Shown in pieces: positions 11,268-22,025 of a stretch of DNA of 64,000 nucleotides. Positions within the stretch are counted from its first letter, which is position 1; each line of letters begins with the position of its first letter. Under the pieces are notes generated by a model. That model did no database searches. It worked only from the letters and a program-made list of their open reading frames with translations, and was not told the DNA's origin. The DNA comes from Papilionanthe hookeriana x Papilionanthe teres (taxonomy: Eukaryota; Streptophyta; Magnoliopsida; Asparagales; Orchidaceae). Location: assembly GCA_022702705.1 (NCBI GenBank), contig CM040421.1, forward strand, positions 60,490,621 to 60,554,620, in the 5' to 3' direction. Position numbers and translations under genes: made by a program.

Positions 11268-11605
11268 AGATGTTATTTCGAACTTCAAAAGGAGGACCTT
11301 CTCTATAACCTTCATGTTTGCCTTAATTTCTTACAACCATCAAGCCATGTTTCATTCTCCTCTAAAAGAAAATCATCTTGACTGACTTCAATCACTTGAA
11401 TGATAATTTATTCTATCAAGTTTAATTCATTCATTGCAGTGGCTGTCATCCATACCACTGTCAATGGCCTTCTCAATTTGATGCATGGCATTTAGAAATC
11501 CAAGGTTATGTAACTTTTTCCTCACATAGGAGGACTATCATTGTACTTGAGCTCGTTGTGTTTTAACATCAAGAATACTAGTATTGCATGTTAGATAATT
11601 CACAA
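11268..11605. other. Unassigned sequence before a solo LTR
   Basis: No frame or motif is recognised. The 5-bp sequence ACAAT at 11602-11606 is the left target-duplication candidate of the LTR that follows. Confidence 0.5.
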
Positions 11606-12546
11606 TGATATAGATATATTAATGCCTTAGCATTATACAAAAAGCCAAGATACACAGATAAAAGAAAACTTGATAGAAGAGACACTAGGGATTTTACATA
11701 TTGGAAAAGATAAAAGGAAAAAAAATCACGGGGCATAAACTAGCTGAAATGGTTTATACTCTTCAGATGTTTGTTACAAAATTTGCATGCTCTTAAAACA
11801 AGTTATAATAATATGAGAAATGTTGGGGAAGGGATAATAATCTAACTACAATGATAAAAGATTGATGGGAAGGGATTAGTGATAATGATCTGGATTCATT
11901 ATCACTAATGACAGTGACTGCTAGGCAACACTGATCCTATAATAGTAGTGTAGCAATAGCCAAAACAACAATGATTTAGCGATGACGATTTTACAACCGA
12001 GGTCCATGGCAATCGAGAGATAGTGGTCCAACATAGCAATTATGGAGAGATGATGATCCAGCAATGGTAGCGATGGTCCCATGATGACGACATTAACCCG
12101 CGGCGGTGGTCTATTGGTGTTGGTAGCTCAAAAAATCTCAAGAACTTAGTGGTCCTTTTAGTCTTCTGATCCCATTCCAACCTCCTTTTGAAAATAGTGA
12201 GGTCTATTTATAGAGATTGTAAAAGTGACAATCTTCATAAATACTGAAAGAATCCGGATCACTCCATCGGATGGTCCTAAATGACCCTTGATTGAATCAT
12301 ATTTTTATGAAAACTTGAGTGTAATAATGATATTAGAATTAAGTGATATTGGGCTCATTGAATTTGGCTTGTTGAGATGTTTAATTTGACTACAAATTGA
12401 CTATATTTGAAAATCATTTGGTCCCCAGGACAAGTCTCAAAGTTATTTTGTTACGCTTTAGTGCATGATTTAGGCTCACTTGGACTCAGATCTGATCGTG
12501 TTCGACCCGTCTGATTCGTGAAGATTATATTTTTGGTGACGGATCA
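11606..12546 (-). mobile_element. Solo LTR related to the 1.1-kb LTRs of the 28532-34721 element
   Basis: The stretch aligns with the LTR at 28532-29649 at both ends and in between. Shared points are CTTAGCATT near the left end, a GACACTAGGGATTTTA/GACGCTAGAGGTTTTTA block, an AT-rich block with TTAGAATT(A/G)AG, and the right end GGTGACGGATCA versus GGTGGCGCATCA. The sequence ACAAT occurs at 11602-11606 and directly after the right end (12547-12551), fitting a 5-bp target duplication if one T was lost at the left boundary. No primer site or polypurine tract adjoins it. Orientation is inferred from the complete relative. Confidence 0.62.
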
Positions 12547-12551
12547 ACAAT

Positions 12552-13662
12552 AAGCAGCTTGTTTCTACTTAAATTGTACTCACGTCTTCTCTAAATTTGA
12601 GAAATGGTGTAACTTTTGTAACTAATATCTATTATTACTGAAAACTGTTCTAGCTAAGCCGCGTGTTGCTATTTTTTTCCCACTTGAATTTTCAAACTGA
12701 AAAATCATGTGTCACAAGCTCGCTTTACTTTATTTTTTTATTGTGATATTTATAGTAATAAACATAATCTTTATTCAAATTTGATATAATTCTAGCTAGC
12801 AACTACTGCACGTAGGCTTATTTTCTTACATCTTTAGTCGCACAGTTTAAGGAGGGAGAGGGCTGGCATGTCGGCAAAGAAGGCACATGTGCTTCCATTG
12901 GGGCTCTGTTTGACCTATCACATCGTACTTTATCAACTAATCTTTGGTGGATTCGGCCCTGTTTCACAAAATCTACTACTGTATCTTTCTGGACAATGCA
13001 CTGTATAGCTAAAATATTTTTATCAAAATTGTTATGTGAATTTATCTACATCAAATTTATGCACGTAAACTCATCATTTAACATAGAAAATATGTAAAAA
13101 CTCATCTTTGAGTGCAAAGCAAACAGTAGCTGTGGCAAATAACAGCAGTTTTTATGAGCTAATGATCATTGATTTATGGCCATTTTTAATTCAAAATCAT
13201 GTGGTACTGAAACGCATGGATTTTACAAAATTTTTATCATGTCATATTTGAAGTTGTCAATATAGGGAGCGAGCATTTACGTGCAGTATTCACATATGTG
13301 AATGGGTAGTACTGAGGTGGTGTTCACCTCAATATTATTCCAATACCACCAATTCACAATTAATCCACACCTAACTTGTTCGCACATAATGATTTTAGCA
13401 ACATAAAATTTTAGGCGAACCATTTTTTTTAATCTAAACGGATACTTGATGTGTTATCATTAGACGTGAATCGCGATGCACTTTGAGCTAGAAATATTGT
13501 ATATCCAATTCAAGATCAACTAATCCAGAATTTCAATAAATTGATGGTCAAGTTGTGTATCTCGATAAAGAAGTCAAAAGTGATCTAATATGAGGCCAAA
13601 TAAGCCCAGATCAAACAATTAATCTGCTATCAAAGGTTTTGGTGCATCAATTGAAAGACTAA
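12552..13662. other. Unassigned AT-rich stretch; short palindromes
   Basis: No gene is recognised. A perfect 16-bp palindrome ATTCACATATGTGAAT lies at 13288-13303. A second dyad, TGAGGTG...CACCTCA, follows at about 13313-13331. Segments near 12897 and 12957 (GGGGCTCTGTTTGACC, GGCCCTGTTTCACAAAATC) resemble DNA-transposon termini, but no matching second end with target duplication could be set. Confidence 0.45.
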
Positions 13663-13768
13663 GGATGCCTTTGGGGCCAAGTTTTTCGCGCTGCGCGGCA
13701 TGTGAATGCTGAAACCCTAGAATTGCGATGTTTGATAAACGTGTCGCGGTGGAGGTTTTAAAAATTTT

Positions 13769-14219
13769 TTATGAATATGGGCCGCATGTTCAACCCTGCG
13801 AATCGTATTTATTTTTCCTTCGATTTTTACTTGCCCTGCCCCCTTCCTCCCCTCTCTAGCAACGAGCTTTGCTTTCATATCCCGTTCTCCTGTCTCTCAC
13901 GATTCTGTCATAAAGGTAAGATCCCAGCTCTCATCCTCCTCATGGATCAGTGGCTCTGTTGGCAAGGGTTTGCTTATGTTGGTGGTTACTTTGATCACCC
14001 ATCCCCTCTTTTCTTTAGCTCTACTTGGTTCCTTTGCTCTCCCTATCCCCACGATATTCTCTACCATTATCTATTGTGGCATTTTGATTTTATGATGGTT
14101 TTAGCTTATCTGAGCTCTATTCGGCCGATTAATTTCAGGTAGTTGTGCACTGGTGTTGGATTTTACAATTTCTGCGATTTAGATTTTTGCAATTCGTGCA
14201 ATTTTGCGCTGTTGTTGAA
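13769..14219 (+). other. 5' region of the Harbinger element, pyrimidine-rich open stretch
   Basis: A 123-codon open frame (13771-14142) is rich in Phe, Leu, Pro, Ser and Trp. It derives from a pyrimidine-rich strand with the form of a leader or intron (CCCTTCCTCCCCTCTCTAGC near 13840). It includes a GTAAG donor-like site at about 13916-13920. I see no domain and treat it as noncoding transposon leader. Confidence 0.35.
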
Positions 14220-15010
14220 TTTTCTTTATTGGTGATGTGGTGATGGCTTGTTCTGTGAATTTGGTAACGACAATACTTGTAATGTTATGTTATTGGTTAC
14301 TGTGATGATGATTCAGCAGGTTATGCACGAGCGTTGGATTTTGGATGTTGTCTGATTTTGGTTTTTTATGATTTTCTTTTTTGGGGTATGTGGTGATGGC
14401 TTGTTCTATGATTTTGGTGAGAGGATTAGTTGTGTCGTGATGCTGGTTTTTGTGATTTTGATGAGAACTATATTGGTGTTGTGATGTTGGTGGTTACTAT
14501 GATGATGAAGAAGCTTGTTGGTAGTGGGTTGGTCGAATTTTTGTGGTGGTGGATTGCTAGTGGTGGTTACTGTCATGATGAAGAAGAATCATGGTGTTGG
14601 ATTGGCCAAACACTGCTGGTGGTGGTTACTGTAATTGTTGTGTGTGGGGTGTAGTTTTGTTTGGTCTTGTGCTGTGTGGAAGTTTTGGTGTCTGGTTGTG
14701 TTTGTGGAGGTGTTGGTGGTGTTTGGAGGTGTGTGGAGGTATTGGTGTGGTAGTGTTGGTGGTGGTGTTTGGAGGTGTGTGGAGGTATTGGTGTGGTAGT
14801 GTGGAAGTGTTGGTGTGTGTTTGTGTTTGTGGAGGTGTTAGCGGTGGTGTGTGGAGGTGTGAAAGTGCTGGTGTGTGGTTCTGTTTGTGCAGGTGTTGGT
14901 TGAAGCGTAGTGTGTGGTTGCGTGTTGTGTGGAGGTGTGTAGCCTGGTTGTGTGTAGTTGTTTATTATGTGGAGGTTGTATAGTTATGCGGTTCTGTGTT
15001 ATGTGTGGTT
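14220..15010. repeat. GT-rich, strand-asymmetric minisatellite region
   Basis: The plus strand is almost free of C over several hundred bases. A 46-bp unit is repeated exactly twice (14715-14760 and from 14761), built from GGTGGTGTTTGGAGGTGTGT and AGGTATTGGTGTGG words. Looser copies of GTGGAGGTGT continue to about 14990. An earlier loose repeat, GTGATGGCTTGTTCT, occurs at about 14240 and 14393. The long frame here (14591-14983) only reflects this composition. Confidence 0.85.
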
Positions 15011-15109
15011 GTGATTTCTGCTAATTATTTCTTCTGTCAAATATTTATGCTTAGTTTTTTCTATGCTAGTAACGTAATGATTAAGATAAAAGAAGACTGT
15101 TCATAAGCT

Positions 15110-15932
15110 ATGTGAGATAAGGAAGCCAAACTCATACTTTGCAACCTCTGTCTTGAGAAGGTCGAACTGGGAAATAGGACCACATGATTCTTGAATGAAC
15201 TACAGAGTTAATTGAATGACACCCTACAAGATTCAACATGTTTCATATGACACAGTCCATATTTATAGATCTTATAGATAAATTGCATAGGAAATATAAA
15301 CTTCATGGCTCCTCTAGAAAGAAAACCAAAGTGGTGTTAGCAATAACCCTCTACATTTTGTCATAGAATGAATCAATGAGGGAAGTGATGGAGCGATTTC
15401 AACATTCATCAGAAACAATCAACAGATACTTTTCAGTGGGTTTAAAGGCTCTTGTTCGTTTGTCATCAAAGATTATCAAGCCAAATAAACTTACATTTGA
15501 ATGACACTATAAAAGGTTGCAAATGAACTGCGGTATATGCCATTTTTTAAGATAAATCGTTTTACTCATTATATTCAGAAGTTAAAATAATTAGTGTAAT
15601 TCACACAACCTTCTTTAATTTGTTAGAATTATATTGGAGCGGTTGATGTAACACACATGGCTGCACCTGTCTCCAATAGTGAAAAAGGTCACATTCATTG
15701 GACGGTGTGGATCACCAACACAAAATGTGATGGTTGTATGTGATTTCAACATGTGTTTTACTTTTGTTATGGCTAGTTGGGAAGGCAGTGTACATGAAAA
15801 TCGTATATTCGCTTTTTCCACAAGAAATTGAAAGTGCAACTTCGTTCACCCATATCATTAGATATATTTTAAGTTCATTACTAATTATTGCATTTGCGAT
15901 AAAGAAATATTACTTGGTCGATGCTGGATATT
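15110..15932 (+). pseudogene. Harbinger DDE transposase, 5' part (interrupted)
   Basis: In several frames the sequence reads as the N-terminal and catalytic parts of a plant Harbinger transposase. Near 15396 there is a FQHSSETINRYFSVGLKALV-like block after joining frames. GAVDVTH at 15636-15656 holds the first catalytic Asp (15645-15647; the family consensus is GAIDGTH). IGRCGSPTQNVMVVCDFNMCF at about 15700-15755 holds the second Asp (15742-15744). FVMASWEGS follows, and the coding sequence reaches YYLVDAGY just before the break. A solo LTR inserted at 15933 separates it from the third catalytic residue at 17870. Frameshifts and stops occur independently of the insertion, so the gene was probably already dead or died afterwards. 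Confidence 0.87.
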
Positions 15933-17729
15933 GATGCGCCCCCGGCGTGTGCAATTTTTTAGTTTGTTTTATGTATGTATGTACGTGCACACACTAGAGG
16001 TTCTACGCAAGTATATGCATCTTTCAAGTAATACAGAGCTCTAGTAAAGTTCCGTTTATAGATTCCATAGAGAAGCGATGTAAGAGGTCCTTTGTCAAAG
16101 TTCTAGTTTACTACTATTAGTCCTTAATTTGGAAGGTCGATTTAAGTGATTTTTCAAACAATTACTCCTAAATGTAAATATTAATTCTAAAGATAACCCT
16201 TTCTGGATGAATTTGTTTGAAGAATTTTGAGATGTTAAAAACTACTATTCTTATATAGTGAATTGAATAATATAAATGAATAGATACATTAAACATTGTA
16301 AGTGTCAAATAGGAGAAATCCTATTCTTTACCCTCTGTCGAGCGCATAAAGAACATTATCTAATCTAGAGTTTAGTCCCTAAATTCGTGGTTAGGCTGGG
16401 AGGATACTGGCTATCACTCGAGAGCTCCAACTTCCCCTCTTCTGAGGGATAACATCTCTCTTTAGTTTCCAAACAAATGAACAAATTTGAGGATTTAGTC
16501 TGTCACCCTAAAATCTCCAATTCTACGCCCATCAAAGTATATTTCCCTATTTATTTGCACTTAACCCCATGGACTATATTCTTGTCCATGAAATTAAATG
16601 TGGTTCCACTTTGTTGAGAATTACACCACCCTCTCGGGTCTTAATGAAATTACAACGAATTTTAACACTTTACAGACTCTTATTGTAATGAAAATGAAGT
16701 TCAAGTAAAAACCATCACATATATAATTTAAATCTCTTCTAACATGCATCCCAAAATCCTAAACATGAATCCTACTTATTGCAAAAGAAAAGTAAAAAAA
16801 AATAATGACATAATCTTCTTATGTCATTATTTTCAAGTAATAAGAAAGAGTAAGAAAAACTACTCACAAAACACAAAAAAACACCACAGAAAACTTCATT
16901 ACATCAAAGCACATTCACTAGATAAGTGTTTATAAAATCATAAGATAATGAAAAACACAAATATTTTTCCCCTTTGGAGAAAGATGAATATCTCTCCCAC
17001 AAAATCTCTCACTGATTCATGCAATGCTAGTACATTTCCTTACGGACTCTCTCAAAATCCCCTCTCCAATCTATCCAAAAAGGTAGAAATCTACATTTCT
17101 ACTTCTATTCTAAGAGCTCTAAGTATTCCTCTCGTTTTTCCTAACATACATCCCTTTTCCTGACATATAATCACTATTTTATTGTGTAGAGATGAATTTC
17201 CAAAAGTTCCCTTAAGCACCCCTTCAAAATTTCATCTAAATTCAATGTATATGGGCAAATAACCATCTCTAGAGCCGTTGGTGCCCGTTCTGGCATCATT
17301 AAATTCATTTCTCACTATTGCTTTGGATTCTGGCGCCGTTGGCACTGTCATGCAACAACTCCACCATTTTGCTCTGTTTGCCTCCATTTTAGCTCCATTT
17401 TGCTCCATTTCAGTTGCGTTTCATTCCTAACAGATATACCAACAAAATAAGCATGAATAAAATCTTTCTTTAAAGTGTAATTTCATTCAACAATAGGTGA
17501 GAAGTGTAAAGTATATTGAGCATAGAAAAAATATCGAATGTACCAAACCAAAATTTCCTTTCTTGCTTATTTTTGCTCCAAATTGCATCGTTTTTGCTTC
17601 ATTTTTACCAAAAGTCTATTTCTTGTACTTGAAGACAAAAAATATGCAAAAAACCTTCCTTTAAAGTACAATATTACTAAAAATAAACATTAATTTATGT
17701 GAAAAAGTAGTCATTTTTTAGGCGTATCA
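15933..17729 (-). mobile_element. Solo Athila-like LTR (1797 bp) inside the Harbinger transposase
   Basis: Plus-strand ends TGATGCGCC and GGCGTATCA form a 9-bp imperfect inverted terminus. The pentamer GATAT occurs directly on both sides (15928-15932 and 17730-17734), a perfect 5-bp target duplication. Internal blocks, in reverse orientation, match the other Athila LTRs: the CTACGCAAGTATATGC box near the left end, CTTTACCCTCTGTCGAGCGC, CCAATTCTACGCCCATCAAA (16509-16528) and TTTAAAGT(G/A)(T/C)AAT near the right end. There is no primer site or internal region, so it is a recombined solo LTR. It postdates the Harbinger copy. Confidence 0.9.
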
Positions 17730-17734
17730 GATAT

Positions 17735-18080
17735 CCCTTTCAAAGGGGGGTATTTAAAGTCATTTATGGATAGCAAAGATCATATTCTCGACTTTAAAAG
17801 ATCCAGCAATGTTGCTTGAGGAAGGAAAGAAATGTTTAACAAGAGCACTTGTCCTTACATGATGTAATTGAAAGAACATTTGGAGTGTGGAAGAAAAGCG
17901 TGATATACTAAAATATCCATTTCTAAAGCAGTTGTAGATTGTTGAGACCACAATGACTCTTCACAACTAAATTCGATGAAATCATTCACGCAATGACTTA
18001 GAATTTAGTATTGTTGACGATGATTATTTACACGTGCCGCCTGAAGCATTTGAATACCACATAAGATAATTTATACCACC
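17735..18080 (+). pseudogene. Harbinger DDE transposase, 3' part
   Basis: Coding similarity resumes after the solo LTR. A RALVLT-like stretch precedes VIERTFGVWKK (about 17864-17896), the C-terminal block that holds the third catalytic residue, Glu (17870-17872). A short degenerate tail follows, with the words ISKAVVDC and FDEIIHAMT. Stops interrupt it after VWKK. The N-terminal half lies at 15110-15932. Confidence 0.85.
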
Positions 18081-19305
18081 AACAGAGTAATCACAACAGG
18101 GTTGCACCCAGGATGACTAAGGTGTTGGGAAAATAATTGAATTGAGAGAGTAGATTACAAACACCATTGTTGGATGCTGAATGGACTGATTCTTGTTTAT
18201 TCTATACATTTCATGTTTATTTCCATTCCTTGTATATTGATTTTGATTTTTTAGGCTTTTTACAATTTTTGTAAGTACTTTTTTTCTTGTTTCATTTCTT
18301 TAGTTTTTCTTTTGGAGGGTTTGAGAGGTCCATAATAAGGCGTTATGCCTTATGGGTTCTTCTAGATGGTTAGTTTGTCATTATTGGTTGGTTTCACATG
18401 TGAAATCATATTAAAGCCAACCAAGTTCCTTTCTTTTTTTGGCGATACAGATTTGAGGTTCTTCTGGATGGCCTTTTTGGTGATATGCATATGTGACACA
18501 CATGAGCTTGGCATTATGTGGGTTAAATGCAACTAAGAGACATTTTTTTACAAGGTCTGCTGTCTTCTTGTAGTGACATACTAGTTGGTTGGTATGCTGT
18601 ATTCTTTGAGACCTCACGACTACACAAAACTAAAATTAATTACTTCTTTTATTAATTTCTACTTGTGTTGTGACTAATGGATTGTCTTTTAAAGCATTCA
18701 TAAAATATGAGCTCATAAATTTCTGTTACCTCCCGAGGATTGCTGCGCCACTATGGACTTCAGAGTTCCTTACTGATGTCACATTAGCCACATTCCTACA
18801 GGAGATAATTCTACAGATGCTCGTGAATAATAATGATGAACTGTGACTTCTTTTGGTGGATAGATAGGCTGGAAGATTCTACCGTCGAGAATGACTAGAC
18901 ATGGAGAGTATCCCTAGAGGACGATCTAACTCGTGACATACGCCGTATCCATTTTAACAACAATATTATTATATTATTAAATTTTATTTTAATATAATTT
19001 TTTTATTTTAGTAATCATAATACTCATTGTTAAGTGAGGTGTATATTTATTTTTTGCACTGTTCTGAAGTGGATTTTTGCTTCTAAAGTATCAAATATAT
19101 TGTTATAACAGTTATGTTGCAAACAACATTACTACACAGAGGTAGAATGATCATTTATCCAGAAACATCTGTGCTGCAGTTGTTTTCAAACTGTAAAATA
19201 CAAACAACCAGCCAGCTTATCCGCAGCAGCTTCTGCACAGCAACTTTTTGTGGCAGCTGCTGCACAACAATATATTAATAAGCTGCAGCTGCCCCAAACA
19301 GACCC
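18081..19305. other. 3' region of the Harbinger element
   Basis: No second gene is recognised. A 68-codon minus-strand frame (18411-18617) has no motif. The last 150 bases are rich in CAGC/GCTG words (AGCCAGCTTATCCGCAGCAG, GCAGCTGC) that form the subterminal part of the element. Similar CTGC-rich subterminal words occur in the MITE at 8430-8623. Confidence 0.45.
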
Positions 19306-19485
19306 TAAATAATCTAAACCCTTGGCATGCTTATAACTAAGTCGAGCGGCTTAATGAGCAAAATCCAACTAGCGCAGTAACATCCAATTCTGAGGTACAA
19401 ACACCTAAATATTGAAAAAAATACTTGTAATCAAGGGAATCAACGCGGACCGTTAGATGGAATATTGAAAAAATTACTTGTAAAC

Positions 19486-19488
<3 letters not shown>

Positions 19489-19550
<62 letters not shown>
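19489..19550. repeat. (TA)n microsatellite
   Basis: About 31 uninterrupted TA dinucleotides. Confidence 0.98.
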
Positions 19551-19554
<4 letters not shown>

Positions 19555-21420
19555 TAAATAGGCCCCAATTCTTGAAGAGAAAAGGAGTGGAACAACTAAA
19601 GCTTAACTTTTAATGTCCTGATGGTAGCTATCAGCAACCCAAGATTATAGCTGTTGACCCCACTTTTGTGAGACTCATTCCACCCACTTGTACATGACCA
19701 TAAATTAGGGTTACGCTTTCTTGGCCCCCATCAGTACAAGCTCAAGCCCTAAACCCTTTTGGTTGAGTGGGTTTAGGGTTTTGACCAGACGAGAAACTAT
19801 ATTAATCACCAAGGGCTAAATATGCCTTAGGTGAACCCAAATTGACTATCAAGAGCTAAACATACCCCAAGTCACTCAAATAAAGCTGAAACCCTAGGGA
19901 CCTGTCTTTAGACCCTAGGAACCATTTTGACCACTAAATCCACCTTGGGAGAGGGGTCTATACAAATTGATCCCTAGCCTCATCAAAGGCCTTCCTAATC
20001 CTACCAAACCCTAAAAATGAGACCTAAAATGTAATACACCCTTTTGACCCCAAACTTTGGTAGCACCCTAGGATGGTCAAATCCAATTAGGTCAACCCTA
20101 ATTTTGGTCAAATACTGAACAACCGATTACTTTCCCATCCAATTTGACTTTACCCAACATGGCAATGACACCAAACCATGTGATGAACCCAATTGATATA
20201 ATATGGTCAATCTCCTTAATTAATAAATTAATAAATTAAGGGGATTATTAAATTTCATTTAGGCTTAAGCTATGAGCTAAGTCTAAACAAATCAAACCCT
20301 ATCCAACGAGGTTAACACACTAAACCACCTATGAGGTCAAAATTTACATTATGGGGTCAAACTTTGCAATTCACCTAATTAATTAGATTAATTATGAGGG
20401 CCCATTAGGGTCTAAACTATTGAACCCAATTTAAACTAGTTATACTTTTCTTTAGTTTAATTTCAATATGGCATGTTTAGTTTCAATTTTCTTTATGCTA
20501 CATATTGTTCTGTCTTGATGAATACTTGTAGATGTTTCTGATAGACACTTGTGGTAGATAAAATTTCTGAATTATTTTTATTCCTTCTTATATTTTTTAT
20601 ATTGAATGCTATATATGTTAAAAATCAAATTTGGAGGGAAGAAAAATATTTTTAAAACTTAACTTTATTTATCCTCAGTAGCTTGTATTTTAATTGATAT
20701 CATTTTAAAATGACTTGTGGTTCTTATCTTTAGGTTGCTATACTTTTGATTTTTAGAAATGCAATAAGAAAACTTGGTAGAAAATTTAGTAAAAAGGATG
20801 AAACTAAAGTTAAGATGTTTAATAGGAGATAGTAGAGAAATGATTTTACTATTTATAGTAGGGATTATTGAATTTTTGAAACATTAAAGATTTTTAGAAT
20901 AATACTTTTTGAGAATTTATAATCTATTAAAAATTCTTTTTCAAATATTACATTTTAAGTTAAGGATAGAAAATAAGTTTTTCACTTTAGAAAATGGATA
21001 ATGAAATTCAAAATCATTAAAGGCCTCTCCAGATATGGTAATCCTCACCTAAAAAAAAGATAAGGATTAATAAGATATTGAAAAGAAAAGAAAAAGAAAA
21101 AGAAAAAGAAGAGAAAAAGAAAAGAAAAGTAAAGTATGAAAAAGGGAGGAGAAGCTTGAGGAAATTGATTTCACTTGAATCTTTTTAAGGAAGAAAACTT
21201 AAGAACAATCCTATGCTTAAGTTCAGAAAGTATTAGTAAAAATTATTTTCAATATATAATTCATAAATTCTGAAATTAACATTTTTCTAAAAATCTAAAG
21301 TTTAGAGAAATTTCAATTATGTTGGATTTAATAGAAAATCAGTATTCCTAAATTTAATATTGAATATTCTGATACCTTAGATATCATCTACTTTACTAAA
21401 AATTCTTCTAAGTTGGACTA
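19551..21420. other. Unassigned region: C-rich-strand repeat words, then AT-rich DNA
   Basis: Positions 19660-20420 contain many copies of AACCC, TTGACC and GGTCAAA words and two loose copies of an (AAGGGCTAAATATGCC / AAGAGCTAAACATACC) unit at 19810-19870. The style is the reverse complement of the GT-rich region at 44700-45600 and may be a decayed relative of it (weak inference). Positions 20440-21060 are plain AT-rich DNA. A purine-only tract (AAAAG/AAAAAG units) lies at about 21071-21129. No gene was found. Confidence 0.4.
19747..19778. repeat. Telomere-like inverted repeat CCCTAAACCC / GGGTTTAGGG
   Basis: CCCTAAACCC (19747-19756) and its exact complement GGGTTTAGGG (19769-19778) flank a 12-nt loop. 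The words match the plant telomere unit TTTAGGG over a little more than one unit each. They are too short to call an interstitial telomere. Confidence 0.6.
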
Positions 21421-21439
21421 TAACATAAAAATTTATGTC

Positions 21440-22025
21440 ATCCAAAATAAATCCACTACCATAAATTATCTTATTATTATTGATGATTACTCATGGTACA
21501 CTCGGGTGTTTCCTATGTTTTCCAAAAGTGAAACCACATACAAACTCATTTCTTTCCATAAGATGATACAAACTTAAGCGAAAACAACCATAAAAATGAT
21601 ATGCTCAAATGGGGTGGGTGAATAGATATTAGCTAACTTGAAACAATATTTACTCTCTCATGGCATTCTTTATCAATTTAACTTCCCTTATGCACCTCAA
21701 CAAAATGACATAGTCGGGGTGCAAGCATAAACACTTTATCAGAACCACAAGAACCTTGGACATTACAACCCCTTAACTCCCAATTTTTGGACAACAACAT
21801 TTATGACACCCTCCTACCTACTAAATTAATTGTCATCTAAAATCTCCCAATGAACTTTTATATAAATCTCGACCAAACTACTCTCATCTATGAATTTTTA
21901 GATGTCTTATTTTACCATACCAAATCCTCAAGCTCCAGATAAAATCTCACCTCTAGCTCTATCAGGTATATTCATTGGTTATTCCCATCTCTTAAAGGCT
22001 ACATTCAAAACATAGTCATATCCAT
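21440..22025 (+). pseudogene. Ty1/copia integrase remnant
   Basis: Frames joined across shifts read YHKLSYYY-DDYSWYTRVFPMFSK (about 21457-21525), the N-terminal edge of a copia integrase core. SDNGGE- and SHGI-type blocks follow, decayed, at about 21600-21680, then APQQNDIV (21692-21715, holding the third catalytic region). The C-terminal PPNYSHLRIFGCL-like block lies near 21870-21920, and LSGIFIGYSHLLKGY at about 21958-22002. The domain joins retrotransposon cDNA to host DNA. The reading is cut by an Athila-like LTR at 22026, and RT resumes beyond it. Confidence 0.78.

Larger units (their letters stand above)
13663..19305 (+). mobile_element. PIF/Harbinger DNA transposon, transposase-encoding but dead
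   Basis: The left end GGATGCCTTTGGGGCCAAG and the inverted right end GGGTCTGTTTGGGGCAGCTG are imperfect inverted repeats flanked by TAA (13660-13662 and 19306-19308). Inside lie a GT-rich 5' region and a DDE transposase in the plus direction, split by a solo LTR. Without the LTR and its target duplication the element is about 3.8 kb, within the usual range for autonomous plant Harbinger elements. The second, Myb/SANT-type gene that such elements normally carry was not found. Confidence 0.75.

Noticed and set aside
12897..13160. Possible MITE (GGGGCTCTGTTTG, GGCCCTGTTTCAC words)
   Set aside because: No matching inverted second end with a target duplication was found.
13771..14142. 123-codon frame in the Harbinger 5' region, considered as the Myb-like second gene
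   Set aside because: No Myb/SANT tryptophan spacing and a composition set by a pyrimidine-rich strand; more likely leader or intron sequence.
14430..14983. Val/Gly/Cys/Trp-rich frames (74 and 130 codons)
   Set aside because: Entirely explained by the GT-rich tandem repeat; no domain and no conserved start.
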